This document shows positions 1 to 10,326 of a DNA stretch of 64,000 bases, in pieces (the stretch's first letter is position 1; every line of letters begins with the position of its first letter). The notes beneath the pieces are model-generated. The model was not told the origin of the DNA and ran no database searches. It saw only the letters and a program-made list of their open reading frames with translations. Both the position numbers and the translations under genes were made by a program. This DNA comes from CAVQJU01 sp963729215. GTDB lineage: Bacteria; Acidobacteriota; Vicinamibacteria; Vicinamibacterales; CAVVIG01. The stretch spans positions 434,001 to 498,000 of the forward strand of contig CAVSND010000023.1 in NCBI GenBank assembly GCA_963729215.1, written 5' to 3'.

Positions 1-1
1 A

Positions 2-103
2 GTGGCCGTGCATCGGGCGAACATCATGAACGCGCTCGGCGTTCACAAGACGGCGGAACTTGTCGTGTACGCGATCCACAACGGTCTGGTGACCTTGCCG
101 TGA
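2..103 (+). CDS. 3' end of a LuxR/NarL-type response regulator
   Basis: Only the last 33 codons lie in the window. VHRANIMNALGVHKTAELV followed by YAIHNGLVTLP matches the recognition-helix region and C-terminus of LuxR-type DNA-binding domains in NarL/FixJ response regulators. The receiver domain would lie upstream, outside the window. The stop codon overlaps the GTG of the next gene (GTGA), which suggests co-transcription. Its targets cannot be seen. Confidence 0.75.
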   Translation: MAVHRANIMNALGVHKTAELVVYAIHNGLVTLP

Positions 104-1798
104 AGCGTCGGGAGTTCCTGAGCCTCTGCGGCGGAAGTGTCGCCGCGTCCGCCCTCCCGTCGATTGTTTCAGCGCAGAGTGGGCAGCCGGCTCCGGGGTC
201 GCCGGGTTTCCGCCTCACGGACGTCACCGCCCGGTCCGGTATCCAGTTCAGGCACAACTCCGGCGGATACGGCGGCAAGCTGCTGCCGGAAACGCTCGGC
301 GCCGGGTGCGCGTTCATCGACTACGACGCCGACGGCTGGCCGGACATCCTGATGGTCAATGGTATGGACTGGCCAGGCCATAAACGTCAGCGGTCGACGC
401 TCGCGCTGTATCACAACAACCGCAACGGAACGTTTACCGATGTCACCGCGCAGCGCGGGCCTCGATGTCGAGATGTACGGAATGGGCGTCGCGGTCGGCG
501 ACTTCAACAACGACGGCTTTCCCGACGTGCTCGTGACGTGCGTGGGTCAGAACCGGCTTTTCCGCAATACGGGCAAAGGCACATTCGTTGACGTCACGCG
601 CGCGAGCGGACTGGGCGGACGCTCGGGCTTCAGCACATCGGCGCTCTGGTTCGACTTCGACCGCGACGGGTTGCTGGACCTCTTCGTCTGCAACTACGTC
701 AAGTGGACGGCGGACCACGACGTGTTCTGCAGTCTGGACGGCACGCAGAAGTCCTATTGCACTCCCGAGGCCTACCGGGGGGATACGTGCTGGCTCTTTC
801 ACAATCGCGGTAACGGTACCTTCGAGGACGTGACGGCCACGAGTGGCGTGTTCGATACCAGTTCGAAGTCGCTCGGCGTGACGATGATCGATGCGAATCA
901 GGATGGCTGGCCCGACCTGTTCGTCGCCAACGACACGCAGCCCAACAAGCTCTATCGAAACCTGCGGAATGGCACGTTCAAGGATGTGGCGGTCGAGGCG
1001 GGGCTGGCGTTCAGCACCGACGGGAAGGCTCGAGCCGGGATGGGGGCCGACACCGCCGACTTCGACAACTCCGGCACGCCCGGTCTGGTTGTCACCAACT
1101 TCGATAACGAGATGGTGGGGTTGTATCGATCGGCGGGCGCCGGTCTCTACCAGGACGTCGCGCTCCAGGCGGGCATTGGTGCGCCGTCGCGGAACACGCT
1201 GGGATTCGGCTGCGGGTTCCTCGACATCGATTTGGACGGCCGCCTGGATCTTCTCGTCGCCAACGGGCACATCGACGAGACCGTGCGCAACATCCGCGGC
1301 AATGTCGGATACGCGCAGCCGCCCCATCTGTTCCTCAATCGGGGAAACGGCACGTTCCGGGAGGGGGCGCTCGAAGCCGGAAGAGAGTTTGCGCAGCCGA
1401 GAGTCGGGCGCGGCCTGGCCTTCGGCGACTTTGATCGTGACGGCGATGTCGACGTGCTCATGACCGCGAACAACGGGCCGGCCGCCTTGTTTCGAAACGA
1501 TCAACTCGGTGGCAATCGCAGCGTAAGACTTCGGCTCGTGGGCACGAAATCCAATCGCGATGCGATTGGCGCCACGGTGAAAATCTTTCACGAAGGCCTT
1601 GCCCAGTCGCGTGTGGTGAAGAGCGGGTCCAGCTACCTCTCGCAGTCCGAGTTGCCGCTCACGTTCGGAGTGGGGAAGCGCGACCGCGTCGAACGCGTCG
1701 TGATCATGTGGCCTAGCGGCCGGACCGAAGAGTTCAAGGACGTCGCCTCCGGCCGCTCGTATGACTGCGTCGAAGGGAAAGGGATCACTGCCCAATGA
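100..1798 (+). CDS. CRTAC1-type secreted protein (FG-GAP repeats + ASPIC/UnbV), frameshifted
   Basis: The first 26 residues form a twin-arginine-like signal (KRREFLSLCGG, likely cleavage near VSAQ). At least six FG-GAP/VCBS blades follow, each with a calcium-loop-like core (DYDADGWPD, DFNNDGFPD, DFDRDGLLD, DANQDGWPD, DIDLDGRLD, DFDRDGDVD), predicting an extracytoplasmic beta-propeller. The last 70 residues or so match ASPIC/UnbV (GATVKIFHEG, VIMWPSGRTEEF). The frame breaks at 451-455: DVTAQ is in one frame and AGLDVEMYGMG in the next, with one extra C. Repaired length is 565 residues. No enzymatic role is established for the family; adhesion or polysaccharide contact is a guess. The start is the GTG overlapping the upstream stop. 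Confidence 0.85.
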
Positions 1799-1833
1799 GC
1801 GTTTTGATCTGCTCGATTCGCTCCATCCCCAAG

Positions 1834-1842
1834 TGCTAGAGT
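1834..1842 (+). promoter_or_regulatory. candidate extended -10 for msrB (TGCTAGAGT)
   Basis: TGCTAGAGT has the TGn extension plus a TAGAAT-like -10. It ends 7 bases before the msrB ATG, so transcription would begin at or very near the start codon, giving a leaderless mRNA. No convincing -35 is seen. This is inference from motif and spacing only. Confidence 0.3.
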
Positions 1843-1849
1843 ACTGGGC

Positions 1850-2266
1850 ATGGAGCAGAAAACCGATTCCGAGTGGCGTGCGGCCCTCACGCCCCAGCAA
1901 TATAAGGTGCTCCGCGGACACGGCACGGAGCCCCCGGGTTCGAGCCCGCTCAACGTCGAGAAACGCGATGGGACATTCGCATGTGCCGGCTGCGGCCAGC
2001 CCCTGTTTTCGGCCGATACGAAGTTCGAGAGCGGCACCGGCTGGCCGAGTTTCTTCAAGCCGCTCGAAGGCAGCGTCGAGACGACGACCGATCGATCGTT
2101 CGGTATGGCCAGAGTCGAAGTTCACTGCAAGAACTGCGGCGGGCATCTCGGTCACCTGTTCCCCGACGGTCCTCAACCGACCGGTATGCGCTACTGCATG
2201 AACGGCGTCGCGCTGGCCTTCGAGCCCGAGCCCGCGGCGATCAGCCGCGAGAGGAAAACTCCATGA
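1850..2266 (+). CDS. msrB: peptide-methionine (R)-S-oxide reductase MsrB
   Basis: Reduces methionine-R-sulfoxide in proteins. All family landmarks are present in 138 residues: two zinc CxxC pairs (C45/C48 in CAGC and C93/C96 in CKNC), the substrate motif SGTGWPSF near 61-68, and the catalytic cysteine C116 in MRYCMNG. No signal peptide is visible, so it is cytoplasmic. The stop overlaps the msrA start (ATGA), so the pair is translationally coupled and handles both sulfoxide stereoisomers. No Shine-Dalgarno is obvious before the ATG, in line with the leaderless promoter proposed upstream. Confidence 0.95.
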   Translation: MEQKTDSEWRAALTPQQYKVLRGHGTEPPGSSPLNVEKRDGTFACAGCGQPLFSADTKFESGTGWPSFFKPLEGSVETTTDRSFGMARVEVHCKNCGGHLGHLFPDGPQPTGMRYCMNGVALAFEPEPAAISRERKTP

Positions 2267-2907
2267 AATCGCTTCGCATTCCGTCGCCTGCCGAAGCGCT
2301 TCCCGGCCGTTCCGAACGGATGCGCGTGCCGGATATGCACTTCGTGAATCGGCACCGGCTGGAACCGCCGTTCCCGAACGGGCTTCGCACGGCCATGTTC
2401 GGAATGGGTTGTTTCTGGGGTGCGGAAAAGAAGTTCTGGCAGGTGCCCGGGGTCTACTCCACAGCGGTCGGTTATGCGGCGGGTCACACGCCGAATCCGA
2501 CCTATCGCGAAGTGTGCAGCGGTCTCACCGGCCACAACGAAGTCGTTTTCGTCGTGTTCGACCCGGAAAAGATCCGTTACGACGAACTCCTCCGCGTCTT
2601 CTGGGAAAATCATGATCCGACGCAGGGGATGAGGCAGGGCAATGACGTCGGCACGCAGTATCGCTCGGGCATCTACTACTTCGACGACGAGCAGTGGCGA
2701 ACGGCGGAAGCGTCGCAGAGCGCGTATCAGCAGCAGCTGATCAAAGCGGGCCACGGCCCAATCACGACCGAGATCCTGCCGGCGCCGCCGTTCTACTACG
2801 CCGAGGACTACCACCAGCAGTATCTGGCGAAAAATCCCGACGGCTACTGCGGACTGGGCGGGACCGGTGTGGTCTGTCCCGTCGGCGTCGGCGTCACGAC
2901 CGCGTAG
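2263..2907 (+). CDS. msrA: peptide-methionine (S)-S-oxide reductase MsrA
   Basis: Reduces methionine-S-sulfoxide, complementing MsrB. The catalytic motif GCFWGAE carries C50; FENHDPTQG-like WENHDPTQGMRQGNDVG and YRSGIYY follow as in the family. Two C-terminal cysteines (DGYCGLGG and VVCPVG) are placed to act as resolving residues. The ATG at 2263 overlaps the msrB stop and is preceded by GAGAGGAAAA. Length is 214 residues, with about 40 residues ahead of the catalytic segment, which is longer than the shortest family members. Confidence 0.95.
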   Translation: MKSLRIPSPAEALPGRSERMRVPDMHFVNRHRLEPPFPNGLRTAMFGMGCFWGAEKKFWQVPGVYSTAVGYAAGHTPNPTYREVCSGLTGHNEVVFVVFDPEKIRYDELLRVFWENHDPTQGMRQGNDVGTQYRSGIYYFDDEQWRTAEASQSAYQQQLIKAGHGPITTEILPAPPFYYAEDYHQQYLAKNPDGYCGLGGTGVVCPVGVGVTTA

Positions 2908-2918
2908 GCGGCATCGCC

Positions 2919-2940
2919 GAGCCACGAGCCACGAGCGTCG
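2919..2940 (+). repeat. ACGAGCC-word repeat between msrA and hrpB
   Basis: Two and a half copies of the word CCACGAG (GAGCCACGAGCCACGAGC) fill the spacer and run into the expected N-terminus of hrpB. The same words occur inside hrpB (4368-4419) and before the second BMC-P gene (39359-39384). No inverted arm is present. Confidence 0.6.
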
Positions 2941-5311
2941 AACCCCTTCCGATCGATTCCTTCATCGAGGCGATCGCCGAATGTCTCCGGCGATCGCGTG
3001 CCGTCGTCGTCACCGCACAGCCTGGTGCGGGGAAGACGACGCGCGTGCCGCCGGCTCTCGCCGCCGACGGCCCGCTGATCCTGTTGCAGCCGCGGCGAGT
3101 CGCGGCCCGCTCCATCGCCCAGCGCATCGCCGACGAACGAGGGTGGACGATCGGCGATGAGATCGGCTGGCAGGTTCGATTCGAGCGGCGTTTCGGTCCG
3201 CAGACGCGATTGCTGGTGGCCACCGAGGGCGTGCTGACGGCGCGCCTGCAGCAGGATCCGCTCCTGTCGCAATTCCGTACGGTCGTGCTCGACGAGTTCC
3301 ACGAGCGCAGCGTGCACGCCGACGTCGGAATCGCACTGGCCAGGCAGGCCTGGCGCGCCCGGGACGACCTGCGGATCGTCGTGATGTCGGCTACCCTCGA
3401 CAGTGTCGCGGTGTCGGCGTTTCTGGACGACTGCCCGGTCGTCGACGTTCCCGGCCGTTCATACCCCATCACCATCAGCTACGCGCCGAGCCAGTCGGTC
3501 CCGGATGCCGTCATTGACCTGACCACCGCGACTGCCGGAGACATCCTGTGCTTCCTGCCTGGCGCGCTGGAGATCAGGCGCGCGATCGATGCGATGGGCG
3601 CTCGCGATCCTGACCGATCATTCGAGATCGTGCCGCTTCACGGGTCGCTGGACGCGTCGGCGCAGGATGCTGCGCTTCGTCGATCTTCGTCTTCGCGCCG
3701 CCGGGTCGTCGTGGCCACCAACATTGCCGAGACGTCGTTGACGGTTCCTGGAGTCACGGCGGTCGTCGATTCTGGAATGCAGAAGATCGCCAGGTACGAC
3801 GCCGATCGCGCCATCGACAGTCTCGAGGTGGAACGAATCACCGCGGATGCGGCCGATCAGCGGGCGGGCCGTGCCGCCCGGCTTGGTCCCGGCACGGTTC
3901 GCCGCCTGTGGGATTCGCGCGACCGCCTCCGGCCGCATCGTGAGCCGGAGATTCATCGCGTCGATCTCTCCGCGACCGTCCTCGACATCATCGCCTGGGG
4001 CGGCGATCCGCGGCGTTTCGACTGGTTCGAGCCGCCGGATGAGCCGGCGGTGGATGCCGCGCTGAGGCTCCTGGAGAGGCTCGACGCCATCAAGGCTGGC
4101 GCGCTGACGGACATTGGTCGTCTCCTTCAGCGTATGCCGCTGCACCCGCGGCTGGCGCGGATGCTGTTGGCGGCCAACGGTGGCACGAGGATGGCGCGAG
4201 CATGCGCGCTGCTGTCCGAGCGCCATGTCCTGGCCCCGCGGACGTCGTCCACGAGCTCGGATCTCCTGTCAGCCATCGATCAATGGTCGCAGGTGGGGCC
4301 GCACGTGCAGCGCATGGCCCGCGAGATCGAGCACCTGGCGTCGCACATGTTGGTGAGCGGCAAGGTGCGAGCCACGAGCCACGAGTCACGAGTCGACGAG
4401 TCACGAGCCACGATTCACGCGATACAGACTTCTTGCGGGCCGTACTTGCCGGATACCCGGATCGCGTTGCCCAGCGGCGCGACACCCAGTCGCCACGCCT
4501 GCGAATGGCCTCCGGCGCCGGAGCCGTGGTGGCTCCCCAAAGCGGTGTGACCGGCGGCGATTTTCTCGTCGCGCTTGATATCCAGGCGTCGGATCGTCCG
4601 GGCGAGCCAGACGCCCGCGTGCGCATCGCAAGCCTCATCGATCGCGATTGGTTGACGCCCAACGCCGTCGAGATCCTCCACCGTCTCGACGATGCGACGG
4701 GAACGGTGAAGGCCGTTGCGGTCGAGCGGTATGACGCCCTCGTACTGACGGAGCGTCCAGTCGACGCCGATCCTGATATACGCGTGAGCCTGCTGACCGA
4801 CGCGTGGCTGAAACGGGGCCCGCGCGAAGGCGACATTCAGCTGCTACGCCGCCTCAACTTCGCCGGACGAGCCGCGGATCTTCCTGGACTCGCGCGAATC
4901 GCCGCCGCGAGCGCCCGATCGCTCGACGACATCCGGATTGCCGGTGCGCTGGCTTTCGACGATCAGCGGGCGCTCGATCGCGACGCCCCTGAAACGGTGA
5001 CCGTTCCGAGCGGGCGAACCGTTCGTCTCGATTACGGCGACGACGGATCGGTGTCGGCGTCGGTAAAGTTGCAGGAATTATTCGGCCTCGCCGATACGCC
5101 GCGGGTCGGTGTGCGCAAGGAGCCCATCAGGCTGGCGCTGCTCGCGCCAAACGGGCGCCCGGTTCAGATGACCCGCGATCTTCGAAGCTTCTGGGATCGC
5201 ACGTATCCCGATGTGCGAAAAGAACTGCGCGGGCGCTATCCGAAGCATCCCTGGCCGGAGGATCCATGGAAGGCTACGCCTACGGCGAGACGTAAGGAAC
5301 GTAAAACGTAG
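2937..5311 (+). CDS. hrpB: ATP-dependent RNA helicase HrpB, frameshifted
   Basis: DEAH/RHA-family helicase. The order is a Walker A (AQPGAGKTT), DEFHERS box, SATLD, helicase C (NIAETSLTVPGV, DQRAGRAAR), HA2/ratchet region, and the HrpB-specific C-terminal domain ending with KHPWPEDPW. The N-terminal part (to about 4368) and C-terminal part (from about 4420) are in different frames; the break lies in an iterated ACGAGTC/ACGAGCC tract. Adding one base gives 791 residues. No ATG, GTG or TTG lies at the expected start (EPLPIDSFIEA), so the start given (GTC at 2937) is only the homology boundary. The final residues RKERKT and the stop come from a second word repeat (5291-5354). Confidence 0.85.
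4368..4419 (+). repeat. intragenic ACGAGCC/ACGAGTC tract inside hrpB
   Basis: About seven degenerate copies of ACGAGYC lie between the HA2 region and the C-terminal domain of hrpB, where the family has a variable linker. The reading frame is lost in this stretch. It uses the same word as the spacers at 2919 and 39359. Confidence 0.7.
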
Positions 5312-5354
5312 AACGGAGAAACGGAGAAACGGAGAACGAGCAACGAGAAACGGG
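5291..5354 (+). repeat. ACGTAAAACG/ACGGAGAA word tract at the 3' end of hrpB
   Basis: GGAACGTAAAACGTAG is followed by three copies of AACGGAGA and related words. The tract encodes the last residues of HrpB (ERKT) and its TAG. It is related to the inverted element at 58711-58775, where a different protein also ends in ERKT. Confidence 0.65.
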
Positions 5355-5377
5355 AGATAACATGTGCCGGGGTTCGC

Positions 5378-7676
5378 ATGGTTGAATGGCGACGAGTCGG
5401 GCTCGCAGCGGCCGGTTACACCGCCTTCGCGCTGGCGTTGATGCGGGGTTTGTTCGGGCAATTCACGACGGCCGTACCCCACGATCTCGGCGATCCGCTG
5501 CTCAGCACCTGGATTCTGTGGTGGAATGCGCACCACCTGCCTTTCGTGGGCTCCTGGTGGGATGGTCTCAGCTTCTATCCCGAGCACGGCAGCCTGGCCT
5601 TCTCCGATCATCGTGTTGGCCTTGAATTCATCTCCGGGCCGGTGCAGTGGCTTGGCGGCGGCCCGGTTCTCGCCTACAACGTCACGTTTGTCGCGTGCTT
5701 CGTGCTGTCGGCGCTGGCGGCTTACGCGTTGACGTGGACGCTCACTCGAAGTCATATCGCCGCGACTCTCAGCGGTGTTGTGTTCGGTTTCAATCCGTAT
5801 CGAATGGCGCACCTGGCGCACCTCGAACTCCAGGCCGCCTTTTGCCTGCCGCTGGCCTTGATGGCGCTGCACCGATACATCGACGCGCCGAGAGTGCGCT
5901 GGCTCGTCGCATTCTCGGCCTTGATGGCCCTTCAGGGATTGTGCAGCGGGTACTACGTGTTCTTCTCCATTCCCCTGATCGGCTTGTGGATCCTCTGGTT
6001 CGCGCGTGACGCGCCCTGGCGGCGGCTGGCGGCGATTGTCGGCGCCTGGGCGATCGCCTTCGCCCTGCTGCTCCCCGTTCTGCTGCAATACCGTGCGATA
6101 CAGTCGCGGTTGGGTCTTGTACGCACCTTCGGCGAGATGCAGGATTTCAGCGCCGATTTCACCGGTCTGCTGAGTGCGGAGCCCGGACTGCTGCTGTGGC
6201 GGGTTCGCTCGCTGGCTCAGAATCCGGAAGCGGAGATCTATATCGGCGTGATCGCGCCGCTCCTGATACTTGCGGCCATATGGTGGCGGCATCGCCCCGG
6301 GACGAAGGCGTCAGCGCGCTGGCCGCGTCTTCGGCTGATCGTGGCGGCCGTCGGTACCGTCTTCGCTGCCGTCGCCATCAGCACGTGGTGGGGCGCGTGG
6401 GCCGTCCGGGCAGGACCATTGGTAGTGTCCGCCGAAACGCCGGGCAAACCTCTGACGGTCGTGTTCGTCGCCGCCGCCGTTCTCACGTTCACGTCTGCGG
6501 GCTGGCTGACGCTGTGGCGTCGCCGCTCGACGCTCGCGTTTTACGTCGTCGCCGCGATCATGAGCTGGTTTTTCAGCCTCGGGCCAGGTCCTCGAGTGCT
6601 GGGAAGACAGTTCTTGTATCGAGGTCCGTATGCGCTGCTGATGGTGCATGCCTGGATTCGACGAGGGTTTTCGCGTCCCGGCGCGCTTCATCATGATTTC
6701 GGCGCTGGCGCTGGCGGTTGCGGCGGGAATCGCATTCGACCGGCTCAGTGCACTTCGTTCACGAACCGTGCGGGTGGCCTCAGCGCTCGTCGTCTTGACG
6801 CTCCTGCTCGCAGACAGCTGGACCGACGTTCGCGCGGCGAGCACAGCAGCCATCGTGGCTCCTGCTGCGGGAATTCAAGCGGCCGCAGTAATGGAACTGC
6901 CCCTCGGTGACGTCTTCAGTGACATTGAAGCCGTGTACCGGTCGAGGTTTCACCATCTCCCCGTCGTCAACGGGTATAGCGGCTACGAGCCGGCGGCATA
7001 TCGAATTCTCAGGCTGGCGTTGGCGCGCCGGGACGAGTCGATCTGGCCGATGCTGGCGTCGCGCGGTCCGCTTCTGATCAGGATCAACCGCGATGCCGAT
7101 CCCGGCGGCGAATGGATCCGATACGTGCAGCACACGATTGGTGTGCCGGCCGGATCGAGCGATCGCGAACAGTTCTTCGTTCTGCCCCGGCAGGACGTGA
7201 CTCCCGCGGCTGAGAGTGGCCTCCTGACGATTCGATCGGTGCGGGCGATGGCTGTGCCGCTGCGACTGCGGGCGGCGGCGGACGGCGCAATGGAAACGGC
7301 CTGGAAGACGGCGTCGCCCCAGCGTGGCGACGAAGAGGTCGTCATCGAGCTGGACGCGCTTCAGATCGTGCACGAGGTCGCGATCGGCGTGGGGTCGAAT
7401 CCGCTCGAATACCCGGGCGCGATCCTGATCGAAACGTCGACGGACGGCCGTGAATGGGTACAGCAGTGGAGGAGTGGTTGCGGGGGCGTCGCCTTCGAAG
7501 CGGCGCTGCGGGACGCGCGACGGCCAGTGCTGCGATTTCAGATCGGCGGCGTCGAATCCAGATACATCCGGATGCGGGAGCTGTGGAGCGATCCGATGAA
7601 TCGCTGGAGTATTTCCTCGATTACTGTGCGCGGTGGATTGCCAGGCGCCGGACCCGGCGCGCCGCCTGTCCATTAA
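5378..7676 (+). CDS. polytopic membrane protein, glycosyltransferase (GT39/PMT)-like with C-terminal discoidin-like region, frameshifted
   Basis: The N-terminal two thirds has about ten hydrophobic segments and an early periplasmic loop (VPHDLGDPLLSTW, NPYRMAHLAHLE) as in lipid-linked-sugar membrane glycosyltransferases of the GT39/GT83 group. The last 150 residues are soluble and contain NPLEYPGAILIETSTDG and RYIRMREL, resembling an F5/8 type C (discoidin) domain. The frame changes at about 6644-6651, between ALLMV and MPGFDEGFRVPARF, with one extra base next to CCTGG. Repaired length is 765 residues. Donor and acceptor are unknown. The stop overlaps the convergent kinase gene by four bases. 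Confidence 0.7.
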
Positions 7677-10300
7677 GCCGGGTCGAACCCTTTTCCGAAC
7701 AGCGGTTCGCCGACACGCGACGCATAGAATCCGAACACGGCAAGACCGGTAACCAGCGCCATCAACCAGACGCTCGTCGGGGCGTACAGCTTCGAGAGGT
7801 CGGCCGTCAGCCCTCCCTGTCCGATGATGAAGTTGACGAGAAAGGCCATCATCTGGGCGAACACGCCGAAGTTCACCAGCACGAGCATGTATACGGCCGC
7901 CATGGCCAGCGCGTAGACGATGTTGACGCTCAGTTGTTCGGTGCCCGCCTCGGCGATGAGAAGAAAACTGAAGATCACGCCCGCAATGGCCGCCGCCAGC
8001 CACACGCGCTTGAAGACGACGCGGGCTACGACGAACGCGAGCGTCATCACCAGCGAGTTGAAGAGCGCGTTCGTCGGCATTCTCAGCAGCATGGACATCG
8101 CCTGACGCGTGCCGAGCAGGAACGCGAGGTTGGTGCCTCTCGGCGGGGCAGGCGCGTACCCGAGCAACCCGGGCAGCAGAAGGAGCCCGAAGCGCAGGAA
8201 CTGCAGGCCGACGCCGGCGAACACGCCGACGAGCAGGTCGCGTCCTACGCGCGCATCGCGAAAGCGCCCTCCGAGCAGGCGGGTCCACGACATGAGAATC
8301 TCCGGACAGTAGCGCCGGACATATGGTTCGAGGGCGATGTAGATGACCCAGAGGATGCCCGCGTTCAGCAGTTGTGGCGCCAGCACTTCTTCGAAGAAGT
8401 CGTTGAGCTCGGTCAACGGCTCGAGCGAGTGTTTTGCCCCGAGCACCCAGGACGCCATCATCACGAACAACACGAACACGGCCAGGCGGGTCGCGCCCCG
8501 GCGATCGCCGCGCCCTTTTTGCAGATTGTTTCGCCCCAGCGCCAGCGCGCCGCCAAACACGACCAGCACGATGAGGAAGATGCCGAACCGCATGACACCG
8601 GCTCCGCGCTGCTGTTCCTGCTCCATGCGAGGGCGGCGCGTCCACGGTCCGACCACCTGAAAGAACGCTGGCCGCCCGTGATAGGCCGCCGCCTCCACGC
8701 GCAGCCGTACCTCCGGCTTCCCCGGCAGCGGGCCTTCCCAGGCCATCCGGTCGTCCGCGTAGACGTTCGGCACCCACAGCACCGCGGCTGGCTGAAACTT
8801 GTCGAACTCCAGTCCTGCTGCGTCGAACAGCCGCATCCACTCGACAGTCGCTTTCGTCTCGACTTCGTCCACCTGCGGCGGCACCGCGGTGAACTGTGTC
8901 AGGCGTCCCTGCGTGTCGAGGACCAGCCCGACCATGTTTGAGACCGTCATCGGCGGATCGCCAAAGCCGGGGGACCAATCGGACCCCACGCTGTCGAGCG
9001 GGCGCGGGCTCGTCCTGTACCAGAAGCGCAGCGTCGGGAATGCCCCGTTCGACAGCGAGTCCCAGCGCGAGGAGGATTGATCGGTCCGGAGCACGTAGCC
9101 GATGTAGTCCTGAAGCACGAAAAATCCGTGCGCGGTGTCAGCCGGCCGCTCCGGGTATCCCAGCTTCGCCACGATGTCGCGGGCGCGATCCTCGAGGGCG
9201 TCCACGCTCTTGTCGAGCGGAATCCTGGCAATAAGGAGCGTGCGATCCGAAAGCGCGGCGGCCGCCAGGAGTCCGACGATGATGAACGCGAGGAGCGACA
9301 GTCCTCGCGCTGCGCTGAATGCGCTTGTCGCCCCTGCCGCGGCCACCATTTCCGGGGATGGCGTCTCGCCGGCGGCCAGTGCCGCGGCGAGTGGGTCGCC
9401 GCCCGGCAGCGCCGCCGCCACGGCGAGCGCAGAGCTGGGGCGCAGGATGGGATCACGCTCGAGGCATCTGAGGATGACGCGTTCCACGGCGGGATCGAGA
9501 TCGCGGACGACCGACGAAGGCGTCGATATCGCGCCACTCTGCTGCAGATCGACCAGCTCGTTCAGCGTTTTGGCCTCGTACGCCCGGCGTCCCGTGAACA
9601 GCTCGAACAGGACGAGGCCGAGCGCGTAGAGATCCGTCTTGACGGTGGGCTGGCCGCCGGCCAGGAGTTCCGGCGCCATGTACTGCGGCGTGCCGGCGCG
9701 CGACGCTGGACCACCGCCCGCGGCAATCGCAAGGCCAAAGTCGGCGATGCGGACGTTGCCGTCGCCGTCGATCATCACGTTGGCCGGCTTGAGATCGCGG
9801 TGGAGCACACCCCGTTCGTGGGCGGCGGCGAGGCCCGCGCAGAGCTGCCTCGCGATGTCGATCGCCTTATCCTGGGGAACGCGCCCGATTCGGCGGAGCA
9901 GGGAGGCGAGGTCTTCGCCGTCCACATACTCCATCGTCAGGAAGGGGCGGCCCTCGTGCTCGCCCAGATCGTAGAGTCGACAGACGTTCTTGTGCGACAC
10001 TTGGCGGGCGATGCGCAGCTCGCCGTGAAACTGCGCGAGCCGTTCCGGATCGGACGCGACGCCGGGCGGCAGAAATTTCAGGGCGACCGGATGGTCCAGG
10101 GTCAGGTCGTCGGCGCGATACACTTCGCCCATGCCGCCGCGGCCGAGCATCGCGACGAGGCGATAGCGCCCGGCAATCAGGGATCCGGGCGCGAAACCGT
10201 GAGACGGCGTCGGGGTTCGATCGCCGGGTCTGGTCGCCGCCGCGCGCGTCGGCGCCATCGTGGCGTCAAGCGGCAGATCCTCGTCTTCCGGCTTCGACAC
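7673..10300 (-). CDS. Ser/Thr protein kinase with C-terminal polytopic membrane domain
   Basis: A PknB-type kinase domain occupies about residues 45-300: glycine loop LGRGGMGEVY, VALKFLP lysine, catalytic loop HRDLKPANV, DFGLA and the APE-like MAPELL. A membrane segment near residue 340 (LLAFIIVGLLAAAA) leads to an extracytoplasmic region of about 200 residues. At least seven more hydrophobic segments follow to the end (875 residues). The sensor-like loop and multi-pass tail are unlike simple PASTA kinases. The gene is divergent from the DUF2911 gene with only 26 bases between starts. The substrate is unknown. Confidence 0.85.
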   Translation of the reverse strand: MSKPEDEDLPLDATMAPTRAAATRPGDRTPTPSHGFAPGSLIAGRYRLVAMLGRGGMGEVYRADDLTLDHPVALKFLPPGVASDPERLAQFHGELRIARQVSHKNVCRLYDLGEHEGRPFLTMEYVDGEDLASLLRRIGRVPQDKAIDIARQLCAGLAAAHERGVLHRDLKPANVMIDGDGNVRIADFGLAIAAGGGPASRAGTPQYMAPELLAGGQPTVKTDLYALGLVLFELFTGRRAYEAKTLNELVDLQQSGAISTPSSVVRDLDPAVERVILRCLERDPILRPSSALAVAAALPGGDPLAAALAAGETPSPEMVAAAGATSAFSAARGLSLLAFIIVGLLAAAALSDRTLLIARIPLDKSVDALEDRARDIVAKLGYPERPADTAHGFFVLQDYIGYVLRTDQSSSRWDSLSNGAFPTLRFWYRTSPRPLDSVGSDWSPGFGDPPMTVSNMVGLVLDTQGRLTQFTAVPPQVDEVETKATVEWMRLFDAAGLEFDKFQPAAVLWVPNVYADDRMAWEGPLPGKPEVRLRVEAAAYHGRPAFFQVVGPWTRRPRMEQEQQRGAGVMRFGIFLIVLVVFGGALALGRNNLQKGRGDRRGATRLAVFVLFVMMASWVLGAKHSLEPLTELNDFFEEVLAPQLLNAGILWVIYIALEPYVRRYCPEILMSWTRLLGGRFRDARVGRDLLVGVFAGVGLQFLRFGLLLLPGLLGYAPAPPRGTNLAFLLGTRQAMSMLLRMPTNALFNSLVMTLAFVVARVVFKRVWLAAAIAGVIFSFLLIAEAGTEQLSVNIVYALAMAAVYMLVLVNFGVFAQMMAFLVNFIIGQGGLTADLSKLYAPTSVWLMALVTGLAVFGFYASRVGEPLFGKGFDPA

Positions 10301-10326
10301 GTGGCGATTCTACTGGAGGATGGCAA

